Made by a program: the position numbers and the translations under genes. From Ramlibacter tataouinensis TTB310 (GTDB lineage: Bacteria; Pseudomonadota; Gammaproteobacteria; Burkholderiales; Burkholderiaceae_C), in assembly GCF_000215705.1 (NCBI RefSeq), contig NC_015677.1:186001-250000 (forward strand): a stretch of 64,000 nt of DNA, given 5' to 3'. The notes under the pieces are model-generated. The model did not search any database. It saw nothing but the letters and a program-made list of their open reading frames with translations, and had not been told where the DNA came from. How positions within the stretch are numbered: position 1 is the first letter of the stretch; each line of letters starts with the position of its first letter. Shown in pieces: positions 39,438-48,302 of this stretch.

Positions 39438-39626
39438 ATGATCCAGCTCGCGACCGACCCGAACGCCAGCCGCATGAACTGGCGCCCCGCCGCCAGCGAT
39501 GGCAAGGCCAACAACTTCGAGCTGCGGCGCGGCCGCAGCGGCCACGCCTGGCCGTTCCTGGCCCGCGAGGCGCTGCGCCCTGCCAGCCCGCAGGCCCCCA
39601 AGACCCCCAGCGACAGCGGCAGCTGA
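39438..39626 (+). CDS. Small basic protein of unknown function (first of a pair)
   Basis: A 62-residue, basic and probably disordered protein (MIQLATDPNASRMNWRP..., with ELRRGRSGHAWPF in the middle). No domain is recognised. AGGAG lies ten bases before ATG 39438. The stop is inside a 17-base direct repeat, whose second copy is in the gap before the next tiny gene. The two genes and the terminator at 39885 form one short transcription unit. That it is a gene is supported by its own promoter context and ribosome-binding site. Confidence 0.55.
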   Translation: MIQLATDPNASRMNWRPAASDGKANNFELRRGRSGHAWPFLAREALRPASPQAPKTPSDSGS

Positions 39627-39658
39627 CGCTTCCCCTATTCCACAGCGGCAGCTGACGC
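39613..39658. repeat. 17-base direct repeat across the end of the first tiny gene
   Basis: ACAGCGGCAGCTGACGC occurs at 39613-39629 and 39642-39658, in a 29-base period. The first copy contains the stop codon, so the tail of the gene seems to have been duplicated after it. Confidence 0.75.
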
Positions 39659-39681
39659 CCTCCGCATCCGAAAGAACCACC

Positions 39682-39855
39682 ATGGCCCTCGAAAGCAAGT
39701 CCCCCACCCGTTTCGCCGACGCGCCCCGCGACAAGCCGCAGGTTGACCGCGTCGAGCATGCCAACCTGGAGCGCCCCGGCGCCCAGTTCCATCCGCGCGC
39801 CCGCGCCGGCTGGGAGCGCCACGGCCAGCAGCGCCGGGGCTGGCGCATGCACTGA
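39682..39855 (+). CDS. Small basic protein of unknown function (second of a pair)
   Basis: A 57-residue arginine and histidine-rich protein (MALESKSPTRFADAP..., ending QQRRGWRMH). It has no recognised domain, no signal and no membrane segment. It follows the first tiny gene by 55 bases, and a strong terminator lies 29 bases after its stop. The GAAAGAAC sequence ahead of its ATG is a weak ribosome-binding site. Confidence 0.55.
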   Translation: MALESKSPTRFADAPRDKPQVDRVEHANLERPGAQFHPRARAGWERHGQQRRGWRMH

Positions 39856-39884
39856 GTTTGCGCTCACCTGACGAACGAAGCAAA

Positions 39885-39906
39885 GCGGCCCCCGGGCCGC
39901 TTTTTT
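39885..39906 (+). terminator. Intrinsic terminator of the tiny-gene unit
   Basis: GCGGCCC-CC-GGGCCGC (39885-39900) is a perfect seven-base stem, and six Ts follow (39901-39906). It is the clearest terminator in the window and separates the small genes from hpf. Confidence 0.88.
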
Positions 39907-39979
39907 CATTGGGGAAACCGTTCGCGCGCAGCGCCGGCTGGCCGCTTGCAATTTGCTGCGATGCGCCGCCGGAAATGCG

Positions 39980-40008
39980 TTGCATTTGGCCCCGGCCCGG
40001 CGCATAGT
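39980..40008 (+). promoter_or_regulatory. Promoter of hpf-ptsN
   Basis: TTGCAT (39980-39985), a 17-base spacer and CATAGT (40003-40008) fit a vegetative promoter. The predicted start near 40015 gives an 86-base leader for hpf. Confidence 0.5.
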
Positions 40009-40045
40009 GGGCCGAAGCGTCCTTCACGATTCCATGTTCGCCGTT

Positions 40046-40066
40046 CCGCCTGGCCCCTCCAGGCGG
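40046..40066 (+). promoter_or_regulatory. Hairpin in the hpf leader
   Basis: CCGCCTGG-CCCCT-CCAGGCGG is a perfect eight-base stem in the predicted leader, ending 34 bases before the hpf ATG. No T-run follows. It might stabilise the message or be a control element. Confidence 0.5.
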
Positions 40067-40100
40067 GTTCCTCCTCCACGTGTGCAACAGGAGCTATTCC

Positions 40101-40430
40101 ATGAACTTGACGATCAGCGGTCATCACCTCGAAGTCACGCCGGCCCTCCGCGAATACGTGACCACCAAGCTGGATCGCATCACCCGCCATTTCGACCAGG
40201 TGGTCGACATCAAGGTCCTGCTGACGGTGGAGAAGCAAAAGGAGAAGGAAGGCCGCCAGCGCGCCGAGTGCATGATCCACGTCAAGGGCAACGACCTGTT
40301 CGCCGAATGCTCCCATGCCGACCTGTACGCCGCGCTGGATGAGCTGGTCGACAAGCTCGATCGCCAGGTCGGCCGGCACAAGGGCCGGGTGCAGGCGCAC
40401 CACCATCAGGCGCCGAAACGGCTGATGTAG
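40101..40430 (+). CDS. hpf: Ribosome hibernation-promoting factor (HPF/RaiA family)
   Basis: A 109-residue short [30 protein letters not shown] and the following basic alpha-beta segments ([40 protein letters not shown]) match the S30AE family that binds the ribosomal decoding centre and forms inactive 100S dimers in stationary phase. AGGAG is seven bases before ATG 40101. It is followed by ptsN and hprK, a conserved betaproteobacterial cluster. The usual neighbour rpoN is not present here. Confidence 0.94.
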   Translation: MNLTISGHHLEVTPALREYVTTKLDRITRHFDQVVDIKVLLTVEKQKEKEGRQRAECMIHVKGNDLFAECSHADLYAALDELVDKLDRQVGRHKGRVQAHHHQAPKRLM

Positions 40431-40457
40431 GCGGACCCTTGGCCGGGGGGCGGGTGC

Positions 40458-40463
40458 CATAAT
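40458..40463 (+). promoter_or_regulatory. Possible internal -10 box of ptsN
   Basis: CATAAT lies 14 bases before the ptsN ATG at 40478, so ptsN could also be transcribed on its own with a very short leader. Confidence 0.35.
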
Positions 40464-40477
40464 CCCGCTTCCCGACC

Positions 40478-40945
40478 ATGAACCGCCTCGCGTCCATCCT
40501 GCCGGCCTCGCAAGTGCTTGTGAGCGTCGATGCCACCAGCAAGAAGCGCGCTTTCGAGGAAGCCGGCCTGCTGTTCGAGAACCTCCATGGCCTTTCGCGG
40601 GCGCTGATCACCGACAGCCTGTTCGCGCGCGAGCGCCTGGGCTCCACCGGCCTGGGCCATGGCGTGGCCATCCCGCATGGCCGCATCAAGGGCCTGAAGG
40701 CGCCGATGGCCGCCCTGTTCCAGCTGGCGCAGCCGATCGGCTTCGACGCGCCCGACGAGCAGCCGGTGGGACTGCTGATCTTCTTGCTGGTGCCCGAGGC
40801 GGCGACGCAGAAGCACCTGGAGATCCTGTCCGAGATCGCCGAGCTGCTGTCGGACGCGCCGCTGCGCGAGAAGATCAAGGCCAGCACCAGTGCGGCCGAG
40901 CTGCACCGGCTGATCGCCAGCTGGCAGTCGGCGCAGCCGACATGA
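40478..40945 (+). CDS. ptsN: PTS IIA-like nitrogen-regulatory protein PtsN
   Basis: A 155-residue EIIA-Ntr. The phosphorylated histidine is His67 in GHGVAIPHGRI, the family signature, followed by LFQLAQPIGFDAPDEQPVGLLIFLLVP. It receives phosphate from NPr (HPr) and controls potassium transport, stress and carbon/nitrogen balance rather than sugar uptake. Next to hpf and hprK it forms the nitrogen-PTS cluster. Since HprK can also phosphorylate HPr on serine, this branch has two inputs. Confidence 0.95.
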   Translation: MNRLASILPASQVLVSVDATSKKRAFEEAGLLFENLHGLSRALITDSLFARERLGSTGLGHGVAIPHGRIKGLKAPMAALFQLAQPIGFDAPDEQPVGLLIFLLVPEAATQKHLEILSEIAELLSDAPLREKIKASTSAAELHRLIASWQSAQPT

Positions 40946-40949
40946 GGCC

Positions 40950-41030
40950 TGAGCGCCGCCGGGCCGCCCCAAGGCGCGGACGCCCCCCCGGGGGGCAGCG
41001 ACCCACACGCAGTGGGGGAGCGTGGGGGCC
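40950..41030. repeat. Intergenic G/C-rich repeat, copy B (upstream of hprK)
   Basis: TGAGCGCCGCCGGGCCG is followed by AGGCGCGGACGCCCCC and CGGGGGGCAGCG, as in copy C. It ends AGCGTGGGGGCC directly before the hprK ATG at 41031. So the repeat supplies the G-rich sequence that serves as the ribosome-binding site. Confidence 0.8.
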
Positions 41031-41981
41031 ATGAAACCCACCGTCGTCAGCGCCGACGTCCTGTTCGAGGACCACCGCGCCCAGCTGAAATGGGAATGGG
41101 TGGCCGGCCTGGGCGCCTCGGAGCGCCGCTTCGACGAGGTGGCGGTGCGCGCGGCGCGTTCGGGCGCCGACCTGGTGGGCTACCTGAACTACATCCACCC
41201 GTACCGCGTGCAGATCCTGGGGCAGCGCGAGATCGCCTACCTGACCAACGCCACGGCCGACGACTGCGCGCGGCGGATCTCGCGCATCGTGACGCTGGAG
41301 CCGCCGGTGCTGGTGCTGACCGACGGCCAGGCCGCGCCGGAGGCGCTGGTGTCCATGTGCGAGCGCGCCCAGATCCCGATGTTCGCGACGCTGGAGCCCT
41401 CGGCCTTCGTGATCGACGTGCTGCGGGCCTACCTGTCCAAGCATTTCGCCGAGCGCACATCCATGCACGGCGTGTTCATGGACATCCTGGGGCTGGGCGT
41501 GCTGATCACGGGCGAGTCGGGCCTGGGCAAGAGCGAGCTGGGCCTGGAGCTGATCTCGCGCGGCAACGGCCTGGTGGCCGACGACGCGGTGGACCTGTAC
41601 CGCATCAACCAGACCACCATCGAGGGCCGCTGCCCGGAGCTGCTGCAGAACCTGCTGGAGGTGCGCGGCATCGGCCTGCTGGACATCCGCGCCATCTTCG
41701 GCGAGACCGCGGTGCGCAGGAAGATGCGGCTCAAGCTGATCGTGCACCTGGTGCGGCGCGAGACGCTGGAGCGCGACTACGAGCGCCTGCCCTACGAGCC
41801 GCTGGTGCAGGACGTGCTGGGCGTGCCCATCCGCAAGGCCGTGATCCAGGTGGTGGCCGGCCGCAACATCGCCGTGCTGGTGGAGGCGGCGGTGCGCAAC
41901 ACCATCCTGCAGCTGCGCGGGGTGGACACCTACCAGGACTTCGTCGAGCGCCACCGCCGCGCGATGGAGAAGGACGGCTGA
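41031..41981 (+). CDS. hprK: HPr kinase/phosphorylase
   Basis: A 316-residue bifunctional enzyme that phosphorylates HPr on serine and removes it with phosphate. The Walker A loop is GESGLGKS at 161-168, and the HprK signature [18 protein letters not shown] follows around 208-225. The N-terminal domain is the HprK_N fold. In betaproteobacteria it acts in the incomplete PTS with PtsN. ATG 41031 is preferred over the GTG at 41022, which is in the repeat. Confidence 0.95.
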   Translation: MKPTVVSADVLFEDHRAQLKWEWVAGLGASERRFDEVAVRAARSGADLVGYLNYIHPYRVQILGQREIAYLTNATADDCARRISRIVTLEPPVLVLTDGQAAPEALVSMCERAQIPMFATLEPSAFVIDVLRAYLSKHFAERTSMHGVFMDILGLGVLITGESGLGKSELGLELISRGNGLVADDAVDLYRINQTTIEGRCPELLQNLLEVRGIGLLDIRAIFGETAVRRKMRLKLIVHLVRRETLERDYERLPYEPLVQDVLGVPIRKAVIQVVAGRNIAVLVEAAVRNTILQLRGVDTYQDFVERHRRAMEKDG

Positions 41982-41997
41982 GGCTGCCGCGCGAACC

Positions 41998-42438
41998 CTA
42001 GCCCTTGCCGCCCCGGGGCCGGTGCGGGCAGGCGGCCTTGGTGCAGTGCGCGTACAGGCTCAGCGCGTGGTCGGCGATGGTGAAGCCCTTGGCCTGGGCC
42101 ACGGCGTGCTGGCGCTTCTCGATCTCGGCGTCGTAGAACTCCTCGACCCTGCCGCAGTCCAGGCACACCATGTGGTCGTGGTGGGTGCCCTCGTTGAGCT
42201 CGTACACCGCCTTGCCGCTCTCGAAATGGCTGCGCGAGAGGATGCCGGCCTGCTCGAACTGGGTGAGCACCCGGTACACCGTGGCCAGGCCGATGTCCGA
42301 GCGGTCCTCCAGCAGCACGCGGAACACGTCCTCGGCCGTCATGTGGCGCTGCGATCCTTTCTGGAACACGTCCAGGATCTTCAGCCGCGGCAACGTGGCC
42401 TTCAGGCCGGTGTTCTTGAGCTCTTCGATGTTGGCCAT
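41998..42438 (-). CDS. fur: Ferric uptake regulator Fur
   Basis: A 146-residue metalloregulator. The N-terminal winged helix contains [15 protein letters not shown], the DNA-recognition part [19 protein letters not shown] and [18 protein letters not shown] with the metal-binding His and structural-zinc Cys-x-x-Cys. A second Cys pair (HCTKAAC) is near the end. It represses iron uptake with Fe2+ bound. It is divergent from bamE, the usual arrangement, with 61 bases between the start codons. Confidence 0.96.
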   Translation of the reverse strand: MANIEELKNTGLKATLPRLKILDVFQKGSQRHMTAEDVFRVLLEDRSDIGLATVYRVLTQFEQAGILSRSHFESGKAVYELNEGTHHDHMVCLDCGRVEEFYDAEIEKRQHAVAQAKGFTIADHALSLYAHCTKAACPHRPRGGKG

Positions 42439-42476
42439 GGTCTTGTCCCCGCGCCGGGCCCCCGGGGGGCGGCCGC

Positions 42477-42496
42477 TACAATCATTCGATCATAGT
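42477..42496 (+). promoter_or_regulatory. bamE promoter -10 candidates
   Basis: TACAAT (42477-42482) and CATAGT (42491-42496) are both plausible -10 boxes for bamE. They lie in the 61-base gap shared with divergent fur. Confidence 0.4.
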
Positions 42497-42499
42497 CCC

Positions 42500-43057
42500 A
42501 TGGGTCTGCCCATGCCTGTCACCCCCACACGTGCCGCCCGTCTCGCCCTGGGCCTGGCCGCCTGCCTCGCGGCGGCTGGCTGCGGCAGCTTCGACAACGC
42601 GACGCAGCGTTTCGCCAACGCCCTCACCCCCTACAGGATCCAGGTGGTACAGGGCAACTTCATCTCGCGCGAGCAGGTCGAAGCCCTGCGCCCGGGCATG
42701 AGCCGCCAGCAGGTGCGCGACCTGCTGGGCACGCCCCTGGTGACCAGCGTGTTCCATGACGACCGCTGGGACTACGTCTTCACGCTGCGCCGCCAGGGCG
42801 TCGAGCCCCAGGCGCGGCGGCTGACCGTGTACTTCAAGGGCGCCGAGCTGGAGCGATTCGAGGGCGACACCATGCCCACCGAGGCCGAGTTCGTCGCCGC
42901 GGTGGACGTCAAGCGCCGCAGCAGCAAGGTGCCGGTGCTCGAGGCCACCGAGGAGCAGCTCAAGCGCTTCGAGGCGCCGCCGGCGCAGCCGCCGACCCAG
43001 CCGCCCGAGGCGGCTGCGCCGCGCAGCTACCCGCCGCTCGAGCCGGTGGTGCGCTGA
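42500..43057 (+). CDS. bamE: Outer membrane protein assembly factor BamE
   Basis: A 185-residue lipoprotein. The lipobox ends LAAAGC at Cys28 of the longer start (42500); ATG 42512 is the alternative. [50 protein letters not shown] is the SmpA/OmlA domain. It is longer than E. coli BamE because of a proline-rich C-terminal extension after residue 155. It helps the Bam complex insert outer-membrane barrels. The neighbour dapB follows its stop after two bases. Confidence 0.93.
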   Translation: MGLPMPVTPTRAARLALGLAACLAAAGCGSFDNATQRFANALTPYRIQVVQGNFISREQVEALRPGMSRQQVRDLLGTPLVTSVFHDDRWDYVFTLRRQGVEPQARRLTVYFKGAELERFEGDTMPTEAEFVAAVDVKRRSSKVPVLEATEEQLKRFEAPPAQPPTQPPEAAAPRSYPPLEPVVR

Positions 43058-43059
43058 GC

Positions 43060-43899
43060 ATGGCGGCCGCACCCGCCAAGGGCACCGCCGCCCAGGCGCC
43101 GCACCGCGTGGCGGTGGCGGGGGCGTCCGGCCGCATGGGCCACATGCTGATCGAGGCCATCCGCGCCTCGGGCGACTGCCAGCTGGCCGGCGCGCTGGAC
43201 GTTCCGTCCAGCCCGGCGATCGGCAACGACGCCGCGGCGTTCCTGGGCCATGCCAGCGGCGTGCCGGTCACCGCCGACCTGCAGGCCGGCCTGTCGCAGG
43301 CCCAGGTGCTGATCGACTTCACCCGGCCCGAGGGCACGCTGGCGCACCTGCGGGCCTGCCGCGAGCGGCGCGTCAACGCGGTGATCGGCACCACCGGCTT
43401 CAGCGAGGCCCAGAAGCAGGCCATCGCCGAGGCCGCGCGCGACATCGCCATCGTCATGGCGCCCAACATGAGCGTGGGCGTCAACGTCACGCTCAAGCTG
43501 CTGCAGCTGGCGGCCCAGGCGCTGGCCACCGGCTACGACATCGAGATCATCGAGGCGCACCACCGCCACAAGGTGGACGCGCCCTCGGGCACGGCGCTCA
43601 AGATGGGCGAGGTCATCGCGCAGGCCGTCGGCCGCGACCTCAAGGAGTGCGCGGTGTACGCGCGCGAAGGCGTCACCGGCGAGCGGGATCCCTCGACCAT
43701 CGGCTTTTCCACCATCCGCGGCGGCGACATCGTGGGCGACCACACCGTGCTGTTCGCCGGCACCGGCGAGCGCATCGAGATCACGCACAAGTCCTCCAGC
43801 CGCGCGACCTACGCGCAAGGCAGCCTGCGCGCCGTGCGCTTCCTGGCCGGCCGGCGCAGCGGACTGTTCGACATGTTCGATGTCCTAGGCCTGCGGTGA
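43060..43899 (+). CDS. dapB: 4-hydroxy-tetrahydrodipicolinate reductase
   Basis: A 279-residue enzyme of lysine and diaminopimelate synthesis. The NAD(P)-binding GASGRMGHM is at about 21-29 (after a roughly 15-residue N-terminal extension), and the catalytic [15 protein letters not shown] follows. [15 protein letters not shown] and APNMSVGVN are also conserved. Diaminopimelate is needed for peptidoglycan. The start follows bamE by two bases. The next genes exbB and exbD are on the same strand. Confidence 0.96.
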   Translation: MAAAPAKGTAAQAPHRVAVAGASGRMGHMLIEAIRASGDCQLAGALDVPSSPAIGNDAAAFLGHASGVPVTADLQAGLSQAQVLIDFTRPEGTLAHLRACRERRVNAVIGTTGFSEAQKQAIAEAARDIAIVMAPNMSVGVNVTLKLLQLAAQALATGYDIEIIEAHHRHKVDAPSGTALKMGEVIAQAVGRDLKECAVYAREGVTGERDPSTIGFSTIRGGDIVGDHTVLFAGTGERIEITHKSSSRATYAQGSLRAVRFLAGRRSGLFDMFDVLGLR

Positions 43900-43906
43900 G
43901 CCGCCC

Positions 43907-44563
43907 ATGAACATCGGCCAGCTGCTGCGGCAAGGCGATGCCGTCACCCAGGCGGTGGCGGTGCTGCTGCTGGCGATGTCGGTGGCCAGCTGGGTCGTGA
44001 TCCTGTGGAAGGGCTGGCTGCTGCGCCGCGCGGGGCGCGACGTGCGGCGCAGCACCGCGGCGTTCTGGCAGGCCGGCTCGGTGGAGGAGGCGCAGCAGCG
44101 GCTGGCGGCCTTCGACCGCGAGGGCCTGGTGCTGCCGCTGGTGGAGGCCACGCGGCCGCCGGCACCCGGCGCGCTGGCCGCGGCGGGCGAGCGGGCGCAG
44201 CAGCTCACGCGGGCCCTGCGCGACGCGCTGCACCGCACCAGCGACAAGCTGCAGTTCGGCCAGGTGCTGCTGGCCAGCGTGGGGTCCATCGCCCCCTTCC
44301 TGGGCCTGCTGGGCACGGTCTGGGGCATCTACCACGCGCTCAGCGGCATCGCCGGCGCCGGCCAGATCACCATCGACCAGGTGGCCGGGCCGGTGGGCGA
44401 GGCCCTGGTCATGACGGCCGCCGGCCTGGCGGTCGCCATCCCCGCGGTGCTGGGCTACAACGTGTTCGGCCGCGTCATCGCGCGGCTGGAGGCCGACCTG
44501 GAAGGCTTCGCGCGCGACCTGCGCGAGCTGCTGGCGCCGGGCGCGGCGGCCGCGGACGAATAG
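43907..44563 (+). CDS. exbB: ExbB/TolQ-family proton channel protein
   Basis: A 218-residue MotA/TolQ/ExbB protein with three membrane helices at about 15-35, 122-145 and 160-185. FLGLLGTVWGIYHALSGIAGAG is the signature loop-helix. With ExbD it powers TonB or Tol-type envelope transport with the proton gradient. No TonB-like gene is adjacent in this window. It starts seven bases after dapB. Confidence 0.92.
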   Translation: MNIGQLLRQGDAVTQAVAVLLLAMSVASWVVILWKGWLLRRAGRDVRRSTAAFWQAGSVEEAQQRLAAFDREGLVLPLVEATRPPAPGALAAAGERAQQLTRALRDALHRTSDKLQFGQVLLASVGSIAPFLGLLGTVWGIYHALSGIAGAGQITIDQVAGPVGEALVMTAAGLAVAIPAVLGYNVFGRVIARLEADLEGFARDLRELLAPGAAAADE

Positions 44564-44567
44564 CGCA

Positions 44568-44647
44568 TGAGCGCCGCCGGGCCGTCCCTAGGCGCGGACG
44601 CCCCCTCGGGGGGCAGCGCAGCGGCTTTGGCCGCAAGCGTGGGGGCC
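44568..44647. repeat. Intergenic G/C-rich repeat, copy C (between exbB and exbD)
   Basis: The first 55 bases are nearly identical to copy B (TGAGCGCCGCCGGGCCG, AGGCGCGGACGCCCCC, CGGGGGGCAGCG). A GCGGCTTTGGCCGC hairpin replaces the middle of copy B. It ends AGCGTGGGGGCC just before the exbD GTG. So the repeat has entered between two genes of an operon without breaking it. Confidence 0.82.
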
Positions 44648-44649
44648 CT

Positions 44650-45066
44650 GTGAGTTTCGGCCGCATGTCGCGCACCCCGGGCGCGCAGCCCATGAGCGAG
44701 ATCAACGTCACGCCGCTGGTCGACGTGATGCTGGTGCTGGTGGTGATCTTCATCGTCACGGCACCGCTGCTGGCCAGCTCGGTGCGCCTGGACCTGCCGT
44801 CCACCGAGGCGGCGCAGCCCGGCGACGCCTCGGCGTCCATCTCGGTGGCCATCGACGCCCGGGGCCAGCTGTTCGTGCAGGACAAGCCGGTGACGGCGCC
44901 GCAGCTGGCGCAGCAGCTGGCCGAGGCCGCCCGGCGCAATCCCGATACCGAGGTCCAGCTGCGCGCCGACCAGGCCGTGCCCTACGGGCGGGTGGTCGAG
45001 GTCATGGGCGCGGCGCAGCAGGCCGGGCTCAACCGCATCGGCTTCGTGGCGGAACCGGGGAAGTGA
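44650..45066 (+). CDS. exbD: ExbD/TolR-family biopolymer transport protein
   Basis: A 138-residue protein with one membrane helix ([22 protein letters not shown] at about 20-41), whose Asp is the conserved proton-carrying residue, and a periplasmic domain. It works with ExbB. The start is GTG 44650 ([10 protein letters not shown]...), as in relatives; ATG 44665 is the alternative. GGGGG from the adjacent repeat is the only ribosome-binding candidate. A G-rich gap and the leuS promoter follow. Confidence 0.92.
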   Translation: MSFGRMSRTPGAQPMSEINVTPLVDVMLVLVVIFIVTAPLLASSVRLDLPSTEAAQPGDASASISVAIDARGQLFVQDKPVTAPQLAQQLAEAARRNPDTEVQLRADQAVPYGRVVEVMGAAQQAGLNRIGFVAEPGK

Positions 45067-45103
45067 GGCTTGCGGGAGGGGGCGGGGGGTGAGGGTCGAC
45101 CCC

Positions 45104-45109
45104 TACAAT
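45104..45109 (+). promoter_or_regulatory. -10 box of leuS
   Basis: TACAAT ends nine bases before the leuS ATG at 45119, which predicts a leader of only a few bases. Confidence 0.5.
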
Positions 45110-45118
45110 TTGCCCACC

Positions 45119-47764
45119 ATGCAAGACAAGTACAACCACCTCGAGGTCGAGCGCGCCGCCCAGGCGCACTGGACGGCCCGTGACGCCTACCGCGTGGTCG
45201 AGGACGCGCGCAAGAGGAAGTTCTACGCCTGCTCCATGCTGCCCTATCCCAGCGGCAAGCTGCACATGGGGCACGTGCGCAACTACACGATCAACGACAT
45301 GTTGACCCGCTACCTGCGCATGAACGGCTACAACGTGCTCATGCCCATGGGCTGGGACGCGTTCGGCCTGCCGGCCGAGAACGCGGCGCTGAAGAACGGC
45401 GTGCCGCCGGCCAAGTGGACCTACGAGAACATCGCCTACATGAAGCGGCAGATGCAGGCCATGGGCCTGGCCATCGACTGGTCGCGCGAGATCGCCAGCT
45501 GCGATCCCAGCTACTACAAGTGGAACCAGTGGATGTTCCTCAAGATGCTGGACAAGGGGATCGCCTACCGCAAGACCCAGGTGGTGAACTGGGACCCGGT
45601 GGACCAGACCGTGCTGGCCAACGAGCAGGTGATCGACGGCAAGGGCTGGCGCACCGGCGCCGTGGTGGAAAAGCGCGAGATCCCCGGCTACTACCTCAAG
45701 ATCACCGACTATGCCGAGGAGCTGCTGGACCACGTGCAGCACAAGCTGCCCGGCTGGCCCGAGCGCGTCAAGCTGATGCAGGAGAACTGGATCGGCAGGA
45801 GCGAGGGCGTGCGCTTCGCCTTCACCCACGAGATCCGCGGCTTCGATGGCCAGCTGATCGGCGACGGGCGGATGTACGTCTTCACCACCCGCGCCGACAC
45901 CATCATGGGCGTGACCTTCTGCGCGGTGGCGCCCGAGCACCCGCTGGCCGCCCATGCCGCGCGCACCAACGCCCGGCTGGCGGCCTTCATCGAGGAGTGC
46001 AAGAAGGGCGGCACCACCGAGGCCGAGCTGGCGCTCAGGGACAAGGAAGGCATGCCCACCGGCCTGGTGGTGTTCCACCCGCTGACCGGCGAACCGGTGG
46101 ACGTGTGGGTGGGCAACTACGTGCTCATGGACTACGGCGACGGCGCCGTGATGGGCGTGCCCGGCCACGACGAGCGCGATTTCGCCTTCGCGCTCAAGTA
46201 CAACCTGCCGATCAAGCAGGTGGTGCACGTGGACGGCGAGCGCTACGACTACAAGCACTGGCAGGACTGGTACGCCGACAAGGAGCGCGGCGTCACCATC
46301 AACTCCGACATCTACAGCGGCTTCACCTACGGCGAGGCGGTCCGGGCCGTGACCCATGCGCTGGAACAGAAGGGCCTGGGCGAGAAGAAGGTCACCTGGC
46401 GCCTGCGCGACTGGGGCATCAGCCGCCAGCGCTACTGGGGCACGCCCATCCCCATCATCCACTGCGAGGTGCACGGCGCCGTGCCGGTGCCGGAGAAGGA
46501 CCTGCCGGTGGTGCTGCCCCCCGACTGCGTGCCCGACGGCAGCGGCAACCCGCTGAACCGGCGCGAGGACTTCCTGGCCTGCGCCTGCCCGGTGTGCGGC
46601 CAGCCGGCGCGGCGCGAGACCGACACCATGGACACCTTCGTCGACAGCGCTTGGTACTTCATGCGCTACTGCGATGCCGGCAACGACCGGGCCATGGTGG
46701 GCGAGGGCACGCGCTACTGGATGCCGATGGACCAGTACATCGGCGGCATCGAGCACGCCATCCTGCACCTGCTGTACGCCCGCTTCTGGACCAAGGTGAT
46801 GCGCGACCTGGGCCTGGTGCGGATCGACGAGCCCTTCACCAAGCTGCTGACCCAGGGCATGGTGCTCAACGAGGCGTTCTCGCGCACGGGCGAGAAGGCG
46901 GGCAAGCAGTACTTCTGGGCGCACGAGCTGGACATCGTCCGCGACGAGCATGCCAGGGTCGTCTCCGCCACCGCCAGGGCCGACGGCAGGCCGGTCACGT
47001 ACGAGGGCTGGACCACCATGTCCAAGTCCAAGAACAACGGCGTGGACCCGCAGGCGCTGATCGAGCGCTACGGCGCCGACACGGCGCGCCTGTACACCAT
47101 GTTCACCGCACCGCCCGAGGCCACCCTGGAGTGGAACGACGCCGCGCTGGAGGGCAGCTACCGCTTCCTGCGCCGGGTCTGGAACTTCGGCCACAAGCTG
47201 GCCGCCATGAACGGCGTGGCGACCTACGTGCAGCGGATCGGGGCCGCGGCGGGGTTCGGCAGGCAGTCCAAGGCGCTGCGGCTGGAGATGCACACCGTGC
47301 TGCGCCAGGTGGACTACGACTACCAGCGCATGCAGTACAACACCGTGGTGTCCGGCGCGATGAAGATGCTCAACGCGCTGGAGGACTTCAAGGGCGCCGG
47401 GGAGGAGGGCGCCGGCGCCGCCCTGGCCGAGGGCTTCGGCATCCTGCTGCGCGCGCTGTACCCGGCCACGCCGCACATCGCGCACGAGCTCTGGCAGGCG
47501 CTGGGCTACGTCGCCCTCCATGGCGAGCTGCTGGACGCGCCCTGGCCCCGCGTGGACGAGGCGGCGCTGCAGCAGGACGAGGTCGAGCTGGTGCTGCAGG
47601 TCAACGGCAAGCACCGCGGCTCCGTGTCGGTGCCGGCCTCGGCCAGCCGCGAGGAGATCGAGCGCCTGGCCCTGGCCAGCGAGGCCTTCGCCAAGCACGC
47701 TCCCGGCGCGCAGCCCAAGAAGGTGATCGTGGTGGCCGGCCGCCTGGTCAACGTGGTGATCTGA
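45119..47764 (+). CDS. leuS: Leucyl-tRNA synthetase
   Basis: An 881-residue class I synthetase. The HIGH motif is in [15 protein letters not shown] at about 42-56, KMSKS is represented by MSKSK at 634-638, and the CP1 editing domain lies between ([30 protein letters not shown]). It charges leucine tRNAs and proofreads mischarged ones. ATG 45119 is preferred over the codon 30 bases upstream because it follows a -10 box and matches family N-termini ([11 protein letters not shown]). The stop overlaps the lptE start (TGATG). Confidence 0.97.
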   Translation: MQDKYNHLEVERAAQAHWTARDAYRVVEDARKRKFYACSMLPYPSGKLHMGHVRNYTINDMLTRYLRMNGYNVLMPMGWDAFGLPAENAALKNGVPPAKWTYENIAYMKRQMQAMGLAIDWSREIASCDPSYYKWNQWMFLKMLDKGIAYRKTQVVNWDPVDQTVLANEQVIDGKGWRTGAVVEKREIPGYYLKITDYAEELLDHVQHKLPGWPERVKLMQENWIGRSEGVRFAFTHEIRGFDGQLIGDGRMYVFTTRADTIMGVTFCAVAPEHPLAAHAARTNARLAAFIEECKKGGTTEAELALRDKEGMPTGLVVFHPLTGEPVDVWVGNYVLMDYGDGAVMGVPGHDERDFAFALKYNLPIKQVVHVDGERYDYKHWQDWYADKERGVTINSDIYSGFTYGEAVRAVTHALEQKGLGEKKVTWRLRDWGISRQRYWGTPIPIIHCEVHGAVPVPEKDLPVVLPPDCVPDGSGNPLNRREDFLACACPVCGQPARRETDTMDTFVDSAWYFMRYCDAGNDRAMVGEGTRYWMPMDQYIGGIEHAILHLLYARFWTKVMRDLGLVRIDEPFTKLLTQGMVLNEAFSRTGEKAGKQYFWAHELDIVRDEHARVVSATARADGRPVTYEGWTTMSKSKNNGVDPQALIERYGADTARLYTMFTAPPEATLEWNDAALEGSYRFLRRVWNFGHKLAAMNGVATYVQRIGAAAGFGRQSKALRLEMHTVLRQVDYDYQRMQYNTVVSGAMKMLNALEDFKGAGEEGAGAALAEGFGILLRALYPATPHIAHELWQALGYVALHGELLDAPWPRVDEAALQQDEVELVLQVNGKHRGSVSVPASASREEIERLALASEAFAKHAPGAQPKKVIVVAGRLVNVVI

Positions 47765-48267
47765 TGGCCCGGCGACGCCATCTGCTGGTGCTGGCGGCCG
47801 CCGCCGCAGCAGCCCTGTCGGCCTGCGGCTTCCAGCTGCGCCAGGCACCCGACTTCGCCTTCGACAGCCTCTATTTCGCCGCCGGTGGCTCGCCCATTGC
47901 CGCCGAGCTGCGGCGCGCGCTGGCCGCCAACGACGGCCTGCGGGTGGTCACGCCGCCGGCCGCGCCGCAAAGCGCCCAGGTCCTGCTCGAGCTGTCCGGC
48001 GAGCAGCGCGAGAAGGTGGTGGTGGGCCGCACCTCCACCGGGCAGGTGCGCGAGTTCCAGCTGCGCATGCGCGTGCAGTTCAGCCTGCGCACGCCCCAGG
48101 GGCGCTTGCTCATCCCTCAGACCGAGCTGCTGCAGCAGCGCGACATCAGCTTCAACGAGTCGGCGGTGCTGGCCAAGGAGGCCGAGGAGGCGCTGCTGTA
48201 CCGCGACATGCAGGCCGACATCGTGCAGCAGCTGCTGCGCCGCCTGGCCGCGGTCGACGCGGTCTAG
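47764..48267 (+). CDS. lptE: LPS-assembly lipoprotein LptE
   Basis: A 167-residue lipoprotein with a short signal peptide and lipobox ALSAC (Cys22). CGFQLRQAPDFAFDSLYF is typical of the RlpB/LptE family. It plugs the LptD barrel that delivers lipopolysaccharide to the outer leaflet. The start overlaps the leuS stop by one base, and holA follows, the conserved leuS-lptE-holA order. Confidence 0.93.
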   Translation: MARRRHLLVLAAAAAAALSACGFQLRQAPDFAFDSLYFAAGGSPIAAELRRALAANDGLRVVTPPAAPQSAQVLLELSGEQREKVVVGRTSTGQVREFQLRMRVQFSLRTPQGRLLIPQTELLQQRDISFNESAVLAKEAEEALLYRDMQADIVQQLLRRLAAVDAV

Positions 48268-48302
48268 GAGCGGCGGCGCGCAGCGCGCCTTAAACTCGCG
48301 CG

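Noticed and set aside
39988..40001. GG-N10-GC spacing resembling a sigma-54 promoter before hpf
   Set aside because: The spacing fits, but the -12 part (GGCGCA) departs from TTGCA, and GG-N10-GC is common in this base composition. The sigma-70-like promoter at the same place is a better match.
42477..42499. Fur-box-like sequence between fur and bamE
   Set aside because: AATCATTCGATCAT shares only part of the GATAATGATAATCATTATC consensus, too little to call.
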